Of a stretch of DNA of 5,613 bases, positions 1-5,613 are shown piece by piece. Position 1 is the stretch's first letter. Every line of letters begins with the position of its first letter. Below the pieces are notes generated by a model, which saw nothing but the letters and a program-made list of their open reading frames with translations, made no database searches and was not told where the DNA came from. The position numbers and the translations under genes were made by a program. The DNA lies in contig JALVXW010000338.1 in the NCBI GenBank assembly GCA_027038155.1, forward strand, positions 1 to 5,613. Reading direction: 5' to 3'. Origin of the DNA: Sulfurovum sp. GTDB lineage: Bacteria; Campylobacterota; Campylobacteria; Campylobacterales; Sulfurovaceae.

Positions 1-607
1 TGGGTGCTTGTGGGTGTATAGGGGCATGCCGTCCTCCAGCTTGTATCGTAAAAGATGGCTCATCCCAAGAACGTACACGATTACGTGACATAAACATACT
101 AGAAAATGTACCTATGGCATATTCATGATTGTCTAACTTGCAATTGTCTCCATTGGTATAGTTTTTTTCTTTTGCAGGAAGTGCACTGTCTTTAATGTCC
201 CATATTGCATCTTTTAAATAACGTTTTTTGTCAAAGCCTTTTGGAAATTCAAATGCCATATTTAAATCTTCTCTATAACCTACAAAAAAAAGAGGTTGTT
301 TGTCTTTGAGGAGGCGTATAAATTCAAAAAAGAGTTGTCCTCTATGGTCATCAATCCCCCTTAAACTACCTGCTTCACTCCAACTTTGACATGGAGGCCC
401 ACCGATAATACCTAGAGTTTCAGGTATTTCATTGGATGGTATTTTAGTAATGCTTCGTCTATCTAACTTGGTATGTGGAAAGTTTTTCTCATATGTTTCC
501 CAAATGTCTTTGTCGTATTCATTTGCCCAAATGGTATTGAACCCAGCTTTTTCAAAACCTAAGTCTAAGCCACCAGCACCGGAGAAGAGAGAGATTATCT
601 TTATCAT
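1..607 (-). CDS. M.HaeIII-type cytosine-5 DNA methyltransferase, internally deleted, 3' end beyond window
   Basis: Translating the minus strand from the ATG at 607-605 gives 202 open codons that run off the left edge. Motif I (SLFSGAGGLDLGF, residues 6-18) binds AdoMet. GGPPCQSWSEAG (69-80) carries the would-be nucleophile Cys73. The segment at 170-202 (FMSRNRVRSWDEPSFTIQAGG, then HPQAP) matches the target-recognition part of M.HaeIII as I recall it, a family that methylates GGCC. Between KDKQPLFF (101-108) and VGYREDL (109-115) about 52 residues expected from M.HaeIII are absent, including motif IV (ENV) and the QDRKR of motif VIII. No frameshift or stop is seen. The start lies 1 bp after the stop of the upstream endonuclease gene, so the two are probably cotranscribed. 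No good Shine-Dalgarno sequence is visible. The family is clear; loss of methyltransferase activity is inferred. The remaining C-terminal motifs IX-X would lie to the left of the window. It is best treated as a decaying gene or an inactive DNA-binding variant. Confidence 0.85.
   Translation of the reverse strand, partial: MIKIISLFSGAGGLDLGFEKAGFNTIWANEYDKDIWETYEKNFPHTKLDRRSITKIPSNEIPETLGIIGGPPCQSWSEAGSLRGIDDHRGQLFFEFIRLLKDKQPLFFVGYREDLNMAFEFPKGFDKKRYLKDAIWDIKDSALPAKEKNYTNGDNCKLDNHEYAIGTFSSMFMSRNRVRSWDEPSFTIQAGGRHAPIHPQAP
284..291 (-). other. In-frame deletion junction in a T8 tract of the second methyltransferase
   Basis: On the coding strand the run CTTTTTTTTG joins codons Leu106-Phe107-Phe108 directly to Val109. 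In M.HaeIII the text KKPIFF is followed by LAENVKGMM, and only about 52 residues later comes DRKRVFYIGFRKEL. Here KQPLFF is followed at once by VGYREDL. The phenylalanine codons (TTT) on both sides of the lost block would provide T-tract microhomology for slippage or recombination. The comparison rests on memory of M.HaeIII, not on an alignment run here. Confidence 0.75.
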
Positions 608-608
608 C

Positions 609-1634
609 TTATTTGGTTAAACTTTTTAAAGTTGACAAGGTTAAATCTTTAGAAGAATAAACTCCATAAGTATCTTGTAGATATTGATGCATAGTGTAAA
701 TTTCATCTGAAACAAATAGGAAAATATTGTGACTTCTGATTGCTTTAACTTTTTCTTCCGTTAAATCAACTCCAAGTGTGATTTCAATCATAACATCAAT
801 TTGTGTCATTTGAGCAGTTTTGATAAATTGTTTATATCGTTCTCTTAGAGTTCTTTTAGCACCAATACCATAAGTTTTACTATTTAGTTCAAAGAAAAAA
901 TCAAATTCTGTCGAGCTGTCATCTTTATCATGGGTTTTCTCAATATTTTTTTCATCAAGACCTATTGATTTTAAAACAGTTAAAATTCTTTCTTCGTAAT
1001 TTGAACCACTATCACTTATAATTGATTGGTTTATACTTTCACTAAACATTAACATAAAAATTTGATTAGGTTCAACACCATTTTTTTGCAACTCTATAGC
1101 AAATCTCGATAAACTTTCTATAAAATCTTCTGCTGTTTTGGATATAAAATTAGTATCATTTTTACTTAATTTATCAAAAAATATCAATGACAATAAAGCA
1201 CCATTAACTCTTGTAGAATATGGACTATATATGGTGATTTTATCATACTCCAATGAGAGTGGGTCTAAATTAGCAAGTTTTGACATATCAAATAAATCTT
1301 TTAATTTAGATTCTTCTAATAAAAGATCCTTAATCATAAAAAGCTTTAAACTAAAAATAAATAATTGTAAATCCATACTTGAGTTAATTTCATCTATTGT
1401 TTCATAAATTAATTTTTGTTTTTTAGAACCTTTTTTAATTTTAGTTTCTATATACTCAGCAATTTTTATAATTATTTCATTGTAATTATTTTTTGAATTT
1501 AAAAAATAAATCTTTAAAATATTATGGGATTGATTATTTGTTAAATTGGTTTTAACTAGATATTTTAAAAAGAAATAAAATTTTAAATTAATGTCAAATT
1601 TTATTTTTTCAATTTCAAGTTTTTCAATTTTCAT
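609..1634 (-). CDS. Type II restriction endonuclease, SsoII/EcoRII-like PD-(D/E)XK
   Basis: The protein has 341 residues and no named homologue that I recognise by whole sequence. The C-terminal half carries a plausible PD-(D/E)XK core: GSNYEERI (210-217), EFDFFFEL (243-250, Asp245) and GIGAKRTLRERYKQF (256-270, Lys260). The spacing K-x-T-x-R-E-R resembles the catalytic lysine followed by the R-(D/E)-R base-reading motif of SsoII, PspGI, EcoRII and NgoMIV, enzymes that read CCGG, CCNGG or CCWGG. The N-terminal 200 residues are mostly helical-looking, rich in Lys, Ile, Leu and Asn, and unassigned. The ATG overlaps the methyltransferase stop as ATGA, and AAAGG at 1648-1644 lies 9 nt upstream, which supports this start. 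Base composition is extreme: one 60-base line (1441-1500) is about 15% GC, unlike rnr, which suggests acquisition by transfer. Endonuclease function is inferred from the motif plus position between two methyltransferases; the specificity is a prediction. Confidence 0.8.
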   Translation of the reverse strand: MKIEKLEIEKIKFDINLKFYFFLKYLVKTNLTNNQSHNILKIYFLNSKNNYNEIIIKIAEYIETKIKKGSKKQKLIYETIDEINSSMDLQLFIFSLKLFMIKDLLLEESKLKDLFDMSKLANLDPLSLEYDKITIYSPYSTRVNGALLSLIFFDKLSKNDTNFISKTAEDFIESLSRFAIELQKNGVEPNQIFMLMFSESINQSIISDSGSNYEERILTVLKSIGLDEKNIEKTHDKDDSSTEFDFFFELNSKTYGIGAKRTLRERYKQFIKTAQMTQIDVMIEITLGVDLTEEKVKAIRSHNIFLFVSDEIYTMHQYLQDTYGVYSSKDLTLSTLKSLTK

Positions 1635-2635
1635 ATGTGTAGACCTTTGAAAATATTTTTGGCGATAGACTCAATAACAGGTACAGCAACACTATTTCCA
1701 AATTGTTTATATGCCTGAGTATCACTCACTACAATTTTAAATTTATTCGGAAAACCTTGTAACCTTGCAGCTTCTCTAGGAGATAACTTTCGTGGGTTAT
1801 TTCCTTTTTGTTCTATGAGAATTTCTGAACCATCTTTGTAGTATCTTGCACTTATCGTACTTGTATATTCAGATTTTTCATTAAACATACAATAGCCAAA
1901 ACCATTACCTTTAGCTTTATGTTCTTGTTTTCGTCGTTGATGACCAGCCCATAATTTATTAGAAATAGTATATTTATCATCAACATCTTTTTCTAAAATA
2001 TGACCTACTTTAACTGTTTTAGATAAAGGTTCTGGAAATTCAAATTTAATTGTATGATCAAGGAAACCAATAATATAGATTCTTTCTCTATTTTGTGGCA
2101 CACCAAAATCTTTTGCATTTAGTACTTTCGCATATACTTTGTACCCCAATTTTTCTAATGTTTCTTTTACAACTCTAAATGTATTACCTTTGTCATGGTT
2201 TTTGAAGCCTTTTACATTTTCTAAAAAAAGAACCTGAGGTTTATGATATTCTGTTATTCTAGCAATATCGAAAAATAGTGTTCCTCTAGTATCATTAAAA
2301 CCTTTTTTTAATCCAGCATTTGAAAATGGTTGACAAGGAAAGCCTGCTAATAAAATATCAAAAGGTGGAATCTCTTCAGGTGGTATTTGTGTAATGTCCC
2401 CAGATGGCAAATGCCCATAGTTTGCTGCATATGTGGTTTGTGCAAATTTATCTATTTCTGAAGCAAATACAAAAGAGCTTTTATTTTTAAAAGCAGACTC
2501 AAATCCTTGTCTAATACCTCCAATACCTGCAAATAAATCTATAAACCGATATTTAGTGGAGTTTGGACAATTATCAGTGTTGTTAAAATGTAAAGTCATA
2601 TCTAATTGCCTAAAATTTGGATTTTCTATAACCAT
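1631..2635 (-). CDS. DNA (cytosine-5-)-methyltransferase, Dcm/SsoII-like specificity
   Basis: This 334-residue protein has the full set of cytosine-5 methyltransferase motifs in order. Motif I is FIDLFAGIGG (31-40), and motif IV of the general scheme's nucleophile loop is GFPCQPFS (98-105, Cys101). ENVKGF (139-144) supplies Glu139, and FGVPQNRERIYIIGF (177-191) supplies the Q-x-R-x-R set. Motif IX is KLSPREAARLQGFP (283-296), and motif X is AYKQFGNSVAVPV (308-320). It transfers a methyl group from AdoMet to carbon 5 of cytosine. The variable region contains YTSTISARYYKDGSEILI (257-274), a signature shared by Dcm, M.EcoRII, M.SsoII and M.MspI, so a CCGG/CCNGG/CCWGG target is inferred. The start has AAAAAGG (2649-2643) 7 nt upstream. 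Only about 30 residues precede motif I, so the N-terminal helix-turn-helix extension used for autoregulation by M.SsoII and M.EcoRII relatives is missing. It overlaps the endonuclease gene by 4 bp and should protect DNA from it. Confidence 0.93.
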   Translation of the reverse strand: MVIENPNFRQLDMTLHFNNTDNCPNSTKYRFIDLFAGIGGIRQGFESAFKNKSSFVFASEIDKFAQTTYAANYGHLPSGDITQIPPEEIPPFDILLAGFPCQPFSNAGLKKGFNDTRGTLFFDIARITEYHKPQVLFLENVKGFKNHDKGNTFRVVKETLEKLGYKVYAKVLNAKDFGVPQNRERIYIIGFLDHTIKFEFPEPLSKTVKVGHILEKDVDDKYTISNKLWAGHQRRKQEHKAKGNGFGYCMFNEKSEYTSTISARYYKDGSEILIEQKGNNPRKLSPREAARLQGFPNKFKIVVSDTQAYKQFGNSVAVPVIESIAKNIFKGLHI

Positions 2636-2642
2636 GATTATA

Positions 2643-2649
2643 CCTTTTT
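2643..2649 (-). promoter_or_regulatory. Ribosome binding site of the Dcm-like methyltransferase
   Basis: The minus strand reads AAAAAGG followed by the 7-nt spacer TATAATC and then ATG at 2635. The purine run and spacing fit a Shine-Dalgarno sequence and support this start over the internal Met13. Confidence 0.6.
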
Positions 2650-2655
2650 ATTTTG

Positions 2656-2670
2656 TATAATCCAATTATA
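2656..2670. repeat. 15-bp inverted repeat overlapping the -10 box
   Basis: TATAAT-CCA-ATTATA is a perfect inverted repeat of 6-bp arms with a 3-bp centre. One arm is the predicted -10 box of the minus-strand promoter, and the other arm is a TATAAT reading on the plus strand. It could be an operator or a pair of back-to-back -10 boxes. With only A/T in the arms it could also be a chance product of the AT-rich spacer. Confidence 0.3.
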
Positions 2671-2694
2671 GGATAGTTAAAAAATATGAAGCAA
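2665..2694 (-). promoter_or_regulatory. Candidate sigma-70 promoter of the restriction-modification operon
   Basis: On the minus strand a perfect TATAAT lies at 2670-2665, 29 bp before the methyltransferase ATG. A weak -35 candidate, TTGCTT (2694-2689), stands 18 bp upstream, and the spacer contains a T6 run. Transcription would start near 2658, leaving a leader of roughly 22 nt that includes the AAAAAGG ribosome binding site. A strong -10 with a poor -35 and a T-rich upstream region is typical of Campylobacterota promoters. The site is predicted by eye only. Confidence 0.5.
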
Positions 2695-2720
2695 AAATCT
2701 TTCAAATTGTCATATTTTTT
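2679..2720. terminator. 11-bp perfect inverted repeat between rnr and the restriction-modification operon, possible weak terminator
   Basis: AAAAAATATGA (2679-2689) and TCATATTTTTT (2710-2720) are exact reverse complements separated by 20 nt. In RNA from either strand this gives an A-rich arm, a loop and an arm ending in U6, the outline of a bidirectional rho-independent terminator. It lies 14-55 bp past the rnr stop. The stem has a single G-C pair and a large loop, so it would be weak. It also covers the predicted -35 region of the next operon, so a regulatory role is an alternative. Confidence 0.35.
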
Positions 2721-2734
2721 GATTTAACCTAGTT

Positions 2735-4702
2735 TCACAACTCCATCTCATCTCTACTCAATTTCTCCACCAACTCAGTCATAATCACGGCCTGAGCAAT
2801 GTTCACTTCACTTATCTTGACACGTATTTTATCAAACAGCATAATGTTATCACCATGGAGGTTTACGGTGATGCCTTTGATGTCGCCTAACAGTACTGCT
2901 TTTGTAGCTTCGCCTGCTTCTATCACTTCTGCTTCAAAGATTTCGTCTAAGTGTTGTTCTGCCCAGCGTGCAAATTTGCGGTCTCTAAAGTCCCATTCAC
3001 ACTTGGTAGCTTCACGCTCTAGCTCTGAGACTCTTACACATAGTGGGTCAATGTTTCTTAGAAGGTAGCTAGCCTCCTCTTCATCTTGTCGTAGTTGGGT
3101 TTTGATGAGCCTGTGTAGTATGAGGTCAGAGTAGCGTCGTATAGGTGAGGTAAAGTGGCTGTAGTGGCTAAAGCCCAGTCCAAAGTGCCCTACATTGTAG
3201 GCGGAGTAAGAGGCTTGTCTGAGTGACTTGATGACCATGGCATCTACCTCTGAGGCTAAACCCATCTTCTCTGCCTCTTTTTGGATGACACGAATGAGCG
3301 AAGGAGAGTCTTCATACTCTTGCACATAGAGTCCTATGGCTGCGAGTTCTGTAAGTAGTTGCTCTATACGGCTTAGTTGTGGAGGCTCATGGATACGAAA
3401 GATACTGTCTCCATCTCCCTCAAAGCGTTTTGCCGCAGCTTGGTTGGCTAAGAGCATACACTCCTCTATAAGTGAGTGCGAGGGGGTGCCAGTTTCTATT
3501 TCTGTTGATTTGAGCAAATGGTCGGCATCTAAGGTAATTTTGGTCTCTTCACTTCTAAAGTCAAATCCATCTTTAAGACGCTCTTTACGTAGCCTTTTTG
3601 TGATGTTGTAGAGGGGTAGGAGATAGTGTAGTATCTCTTTTACTTTACCTGTAGCTTCACTTCCGTTATTGTCTATAATCTTATCTATATCGTCATAGTT
3701 AAAACGGTGTTTGGAGTGGATGATGGCTTCAAAAAACTCCTCTTTTAGAGGTTTGAGGGTATTTCTATCTAGTTCTATCTTGGCTACAAATGCAAGTCTA
3801 TCCACTTTTGGTTTGAGAGAACAGATATTTTCGCTCAGTTCTCGTGGGAGCATAGGAAAAGACTTGTGTGGCAAATAGGTGGTAAAACCACGCTTTTTAG
3901 CCTCTTTGTCTATGGCGGTAAAGTAGGGTACATAGTGGCTTACATCGGCGATGGCAACATAGAGCGTATGGGCATCCATGTCAAAGTAGATAGCATCATC
4001 AAAATCTTTGGCGGTCACAGGGTCGATAGTACAAAAATCCAAATGTGTCAAATCAACACGTTCAGGATGCTCCTCTTTGGTCACTTTACTCTCTACGGCT
4101 AATGCTTCTGTAATAGATTCATCAGAAAAAGCATCTTCTCTGTTGTAGAGTGCCAAAGAGATTTTTTCATCGACTCTGGCATCTCCTAGATGTCCAAAGA
4201 CTTCTAGGACTTTATCATTATCTATATCAACTTTGAGTACCGTACCTACTTTAAAGGCTTTTAGATCCATCCCTTCCATGACTGCATGTGTAGGCTCTCC
4301 TGTACGGATGTTGAGTACGCTAAAGTCTCCTTGTTCATTACGGTGTGTGTAGGCGATAGTAAAGAGGTGGGCTTTGGTGATAACCTGCACCACACGCCCA
4401 CTAGCCCTACCACGTCTAGCAATAATACGTTTGGCAATCACACTATCCCCATGTTTGGCATCGCCCAAATGGTCTGGTTCTATAAGCAAATCTTTTTGCT
4501 CTTTAAACACTGCTTCTACATAGCCTCTACCATCATTACCTAGGTAGAGTCGTCCTGCACGGTAGAGTGAATGAAGTCTCCATAAGCCATCTACCTCCTC
4601 TATGGCTCCCATCTGTTGTAGAGCTTGAAAAGCATTTTGATCTTCTTGTTCTATGTCAGAAGCTAGACATCCGTTGATAAGCTGGGTTGCAAAGGCACTC
4701 AT
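2735..4702 (-). CDS. rnr: Ribonuclease R (RNB/RNase II family 3'-5' exoribonuclease)
   Basis: The 655-residue protein degrades RNA processively from the 3' end, releasing nucleoside monophosphates, and acts in mRNA, rRNA and tRNA turnover in the cytoplasm. An OB/cold-shock-like region at about 45-110 (YRAGRLYLGNDGRGYVEAV) precedes the RNB domain, about 215-540. The active-site run CTIDPVTAKDFDDAI (224-238) gives Asp227, Asp233, Asp235 and Asp236, equivalent to the four Mg-binding aspartates of E. coli RNase II. HFTSPIRRYSDLILHR (516-531) is the second family signature. A divergent S1-like region follows at about 585-640. The protein is shorter than E. coli RNase R (about 810 residues) and lacks its long basic tail, as is usual in Campylobacterota. 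AAAGG at 4716-4712 lies 9 nt before the ATG. It follows htpX after 67 bp and may share its transcript or use the -10 box in the gap. Confidence 0.95.
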   Translation of the reverse strand: MSAFATQLINGCLASDIEQEDQNAFQALQQMGAIEEVDGLWRLHSLYRAGRLYLGNDGRGYVEAVFKEQKDLLIEPDHLGDAKHGDSVIAKRIIARRGRASGRVVQVITKAHLFTIAYTHRNEQGDFSVLNIRTGEPTHAVMEGMDLKAFKVGTVLKVDIDNDKVLEVFGHLGDARVDEKISLALYNREDAFSDESITEALAVESKVTKEEHPERVDLTHLDFCTIDPVTAKDFDDAIYFDMDAHTLYVAIADVSHYVPYFTAIDKEAKKRGFTTYLPHKSFPMLPRELSENICSLKPKVDRLAFVAKIELDRNTLKPLKEEFFEAIIHSKHRFNYDDIDKIIDNNGSEATGKVKEILHYLLPLYNITKRLRKERLKDGFDFRSEETKITLDADHLLKSTEIETGTPSHSLIEECMLLANQAAAKRFEGDGDSIFRIHEPPQLSRIEQLLTELAAIGLYVQEYEDSPSLIRVIQKEAEKMGLASEVDAMVIKSLRQASYSAYNVGHFGLGFSHYSHFTSPIRRYSDLILHRLIKTQLRQDEEEASYLLRNIDPLCVRVSELEREATKCEWDFRDRKFARWAEQHLDEIFEAEVIEAGEATKAVLLGDIKGITVNLHGDNIMLFDKIRVKISEVNIAQAVIMTELVEKLSRDEMEL

Positions 4703-4755
4703 ATGCTCATACCTTTGGTATAGGCAGTATCTATAGTTACTAGTATTTTTTTCAT
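4699..4755 (-). other. Possible 18-codon leader reading frame overlapping the rnr start
   Basis: An ATG at 4755-4753 opens a frame reading MKKILVTIDTAYTKGMSI, with its TGA (4701-4699) overlapping the rnr ATG (4702-4700) as ATGA. This is the arrangement seen in translational coupling. No Shine-Dalgarno sequence precedes it, but a TATAAT (4767-4762) lies so close that a transcript could begin at or next to its ATG. I recognise no homologue, and an 18-codon frame can easily arise by chance. Confidence 0.2.
4709..4721 (-). promoter_or_regulatory. Small hairpin over the rnr ribosome binding site
   Basis: The minus strand reads ATACC-AAA-GGTAT, a perfect 5-bp stem with a 3-nt loop that a U-G pair could extend by one. 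The rnr Shine-Dalgarno sequence AAAGG spans the loop and the 3' arm, so folding would partly hide it. A ribosome reading the short upstream frame would melt it. The stem is short, so the effect may be small. Confidence 0.35.
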
Positions 4756-4761
4756 AAAAAG

Positions 4762-4767
4762 ATTATA
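4762..4767 (-). promoter_or_regulatory. Candidate -10 box upstream of rnr
   Basis: A perfect TATAAT on the minus strand begins 3 bp after the htpX stop codon. No convincing -35 hexamer is seen at the right distance, which would fall inside the 3' end of htpX. It could drive rnr independently of htpX. Confidence 0.35.
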
Positions 4768-4769
4768 GC

Positions 4770-5606
4770 TTAGGTATCTTTTAAAGCTTCTAATCGCTTA
4801 ATTCTCTCTTGTGTAGAGGGATGTGTTGCGAAAAGTTGACTAAGAGAGATATCTTTTCCTGAAAATGGATTAATGATAAACATATGGGCTGTTTGAGGGT
4901 CTGCTTCTGGTAGTACAGTACCTCGTGCATAATTATCTAACTTTGCTAAGGCAGACTGCAACCACTCAGGGTGTCCTGTCATCTTTGCCGCACCTTCATC
5001 GGCCATAAACTCACGGTTTCGACTGACTGTCATCTGTATGATGGTTGCAGCAAGAGGCATGATTATCATCAGGGCTATCATTACGATAGGATTACTCTCT
5101 CTTTCTCTGTTTCCACCAAAAAACATACCAAAATTGGCAAGCATAGCAATAGCTCCAGCGATAGTGGCAGTCACTGTACCTATAAGCATATCATAGTGTT
5201 TAATGTGGCTAAGTTCATGGGCAATGACTGCTTCAACCTCTTCTTCTGTCATGAGGTCTAAAAGTCCCTCTGTAACTGCAACTGCTGCATGTTCATAGTC
5301 GCGTCCTGTGGCAAAAGCGTTGGGTTGCTGTTCGGGTATAATGTAGAGAGCCGGCATAGGCAAATTACTTTTTTGGGTTAATTTTAAAACAATATGATAG
5401 AGTCCAGAGGCCGAATTGTGGTCAACAGGTATCGCATGGTAGTGTTTGAGTACAGCTTGGTCACTGTAGTAATAGACATAAAAGTTCATTCCTGCTGTTG
5501 CCAAAAAGGCAAGTATCATCCCCATTTGACCAGCTATCATTCCACCAAACCAGACAAAAAGAAGAGTGAGCCCTGTCATCAGGGCGTAGGTTTTAAATTG
5601 TTCCAT
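4770..5606 (-). CDS. htpX: Protease HtpX homologue (M48 zinc metalloprotease)
   Basis: The 278-residue protein is a membrane-bound zinc endopeptidase that helps clear damaged membrane proteins, with its active site facing the cytoplasm. Two hydrophobic segments lie at about 8-29 and 30-47, followed by a soluble part, the zinc motif HELSH (130-134, His130, Glu131, His134), two more hydrophobic segments at about 140-164 and 173-193, and the third ligand region SRNREFMADEGAA (195-207, Glu199 as likely ligand). The C-terminal FATHPSTQERIKRL (259-272) is also typical. The length is close to that of E. coli HtpX (about 293). The ATG at 5606 leaves only 7 bases to the window edge, with no Shine-Dalgarno sequence visible; Met10 is a less likely alternative start because it would cut into the first membrane segment. 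It lies upstream of rnr on the same strand. Confidence 0.93.
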   Translation of the reverse strand: MEQFKTYALMTGLTLLFVWFGGMIAGQMGMILAFLATAGMNFYVYYYSDQAVLKHYHAIPVDHNSASGLYHIVLKLTQKSNLPMPALYIIPEQQPNAFATGRDYEHAAVAVTEGLLDLMTEEEVEAVIAHELSHIKHYDMLIGTVTATIAGAIAMLANFGMFFGGNRERESNPIVMIALMIIMPLAATIIQMTVSRNREFMADEGAAKMTGHPEWLQSALAKLDNYARGTVLPEADPQTAHMFIINPFSGKDISLSQLFATHPSTQERIKRLEALKDT

Positions 5607-5613
5607 ATAAAGA

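Noticed and set aside
432..620. 62-codon plus-strand open frame near the left edge
   Set aside because: It lies antisense to the methyltransferase N-terminus, which has clear family motifs in the minus-strand frame; no motif is seen in the plus-strand product.
620..633. AACTTT-TT-AAAGTT palindrome near the end of the endonuclease gene
   Set aside because: The stem is 6 bp with a 2-nt loop inside coding sequence, too small and AT-rich to call a terminator or operator.
2637..2642. Second minus-strand TATAAT directly before the methyltransferase ATG
   Set aside because: Its transcript would start inside the coding region and lose the AAAAAGG ribosome binding site, so the TATAAT at 2665-2670 is preferred.
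2799..5261. Several 78-96 codon plus-strand open frames opposite rnr and htpX
   Set aside because: They are antisense to genes with full catalytic motifs and show no recognisable domains or convincing ribosome binding sites.
1..5613. CRISPR array, tRNA, rRNA or insertion-sequence ends
   Set aside because: No regularly spaced repeats, cloverleaf-like segments, transposase motifs or terminal inverted repeats were found on reading the window.

Overview
The window looks like a chromosomal segment of a low-GC Gram-negative bacterium, most likely a Campylobacterota (Sulfurimonas/Sulfurovum-like) genome. That placement rests on the overall style of the RNase R and HtpX proteins and on base composition; no rRNA or other strong marker is present. 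All five genes lie on the minus strand, so transcription runs from the right edge to the left edge.

Right part (2735-5606): two housekeeping genes, htpX (membrane zinc metalloprotease) and rnr (RNase R family exoribonuclease), separated by 67 bp. The gap holds a candidate -10 box, a small hairpin over the rnr ribosome binding site, and an 18-codon reading frame that overlaps the rnr start. Both genes have normal, mixed base composition (one sampled 60-base line in rnr is 47% GC).

Left part (1-2635): a three-gene restriction-modification block. It begins after a 99-bp AT-rich spacer with a candidate promoter and two inverted repeats. Gene order is an intact Dcm/EcoRII/SsoII-like cytosine-5 DNA methyltransferase, a very AT-rich type II restriction endonuclease overlapping it by 4 bp, and, 1 bp after the endonuclease stop, a second cytosine-5 methyltransferase of the M.HaeIII type that runs off the left edge. 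The endonuclease carries K-x-T-x-R-E-R, matching the catalytic lysine plus R-(D/E)-R motif of the SsoII/PspGI/NgoMIV/EcoRII group. The first methyltransferase carries the target-recognition signature of CCGG/CCNGG/CCWGG enzymes. Two independent signals therefore agree on a CC(N)GG-type system.

The most notable observation is in the second methyltransferase. Its frame is fully open, yet about 52 residues are missing compared with M.HaeIII. The missing block contains motif IV (ENV) and motif VIII (QxRxR), so the PCQ cysteine and the target-recognition region remain but the catalytic machinery is incomplete. The junction sits in an 8-base T tract, which suggests an in-frame deletion between two phenylalanine-rich (TTT) stretches.
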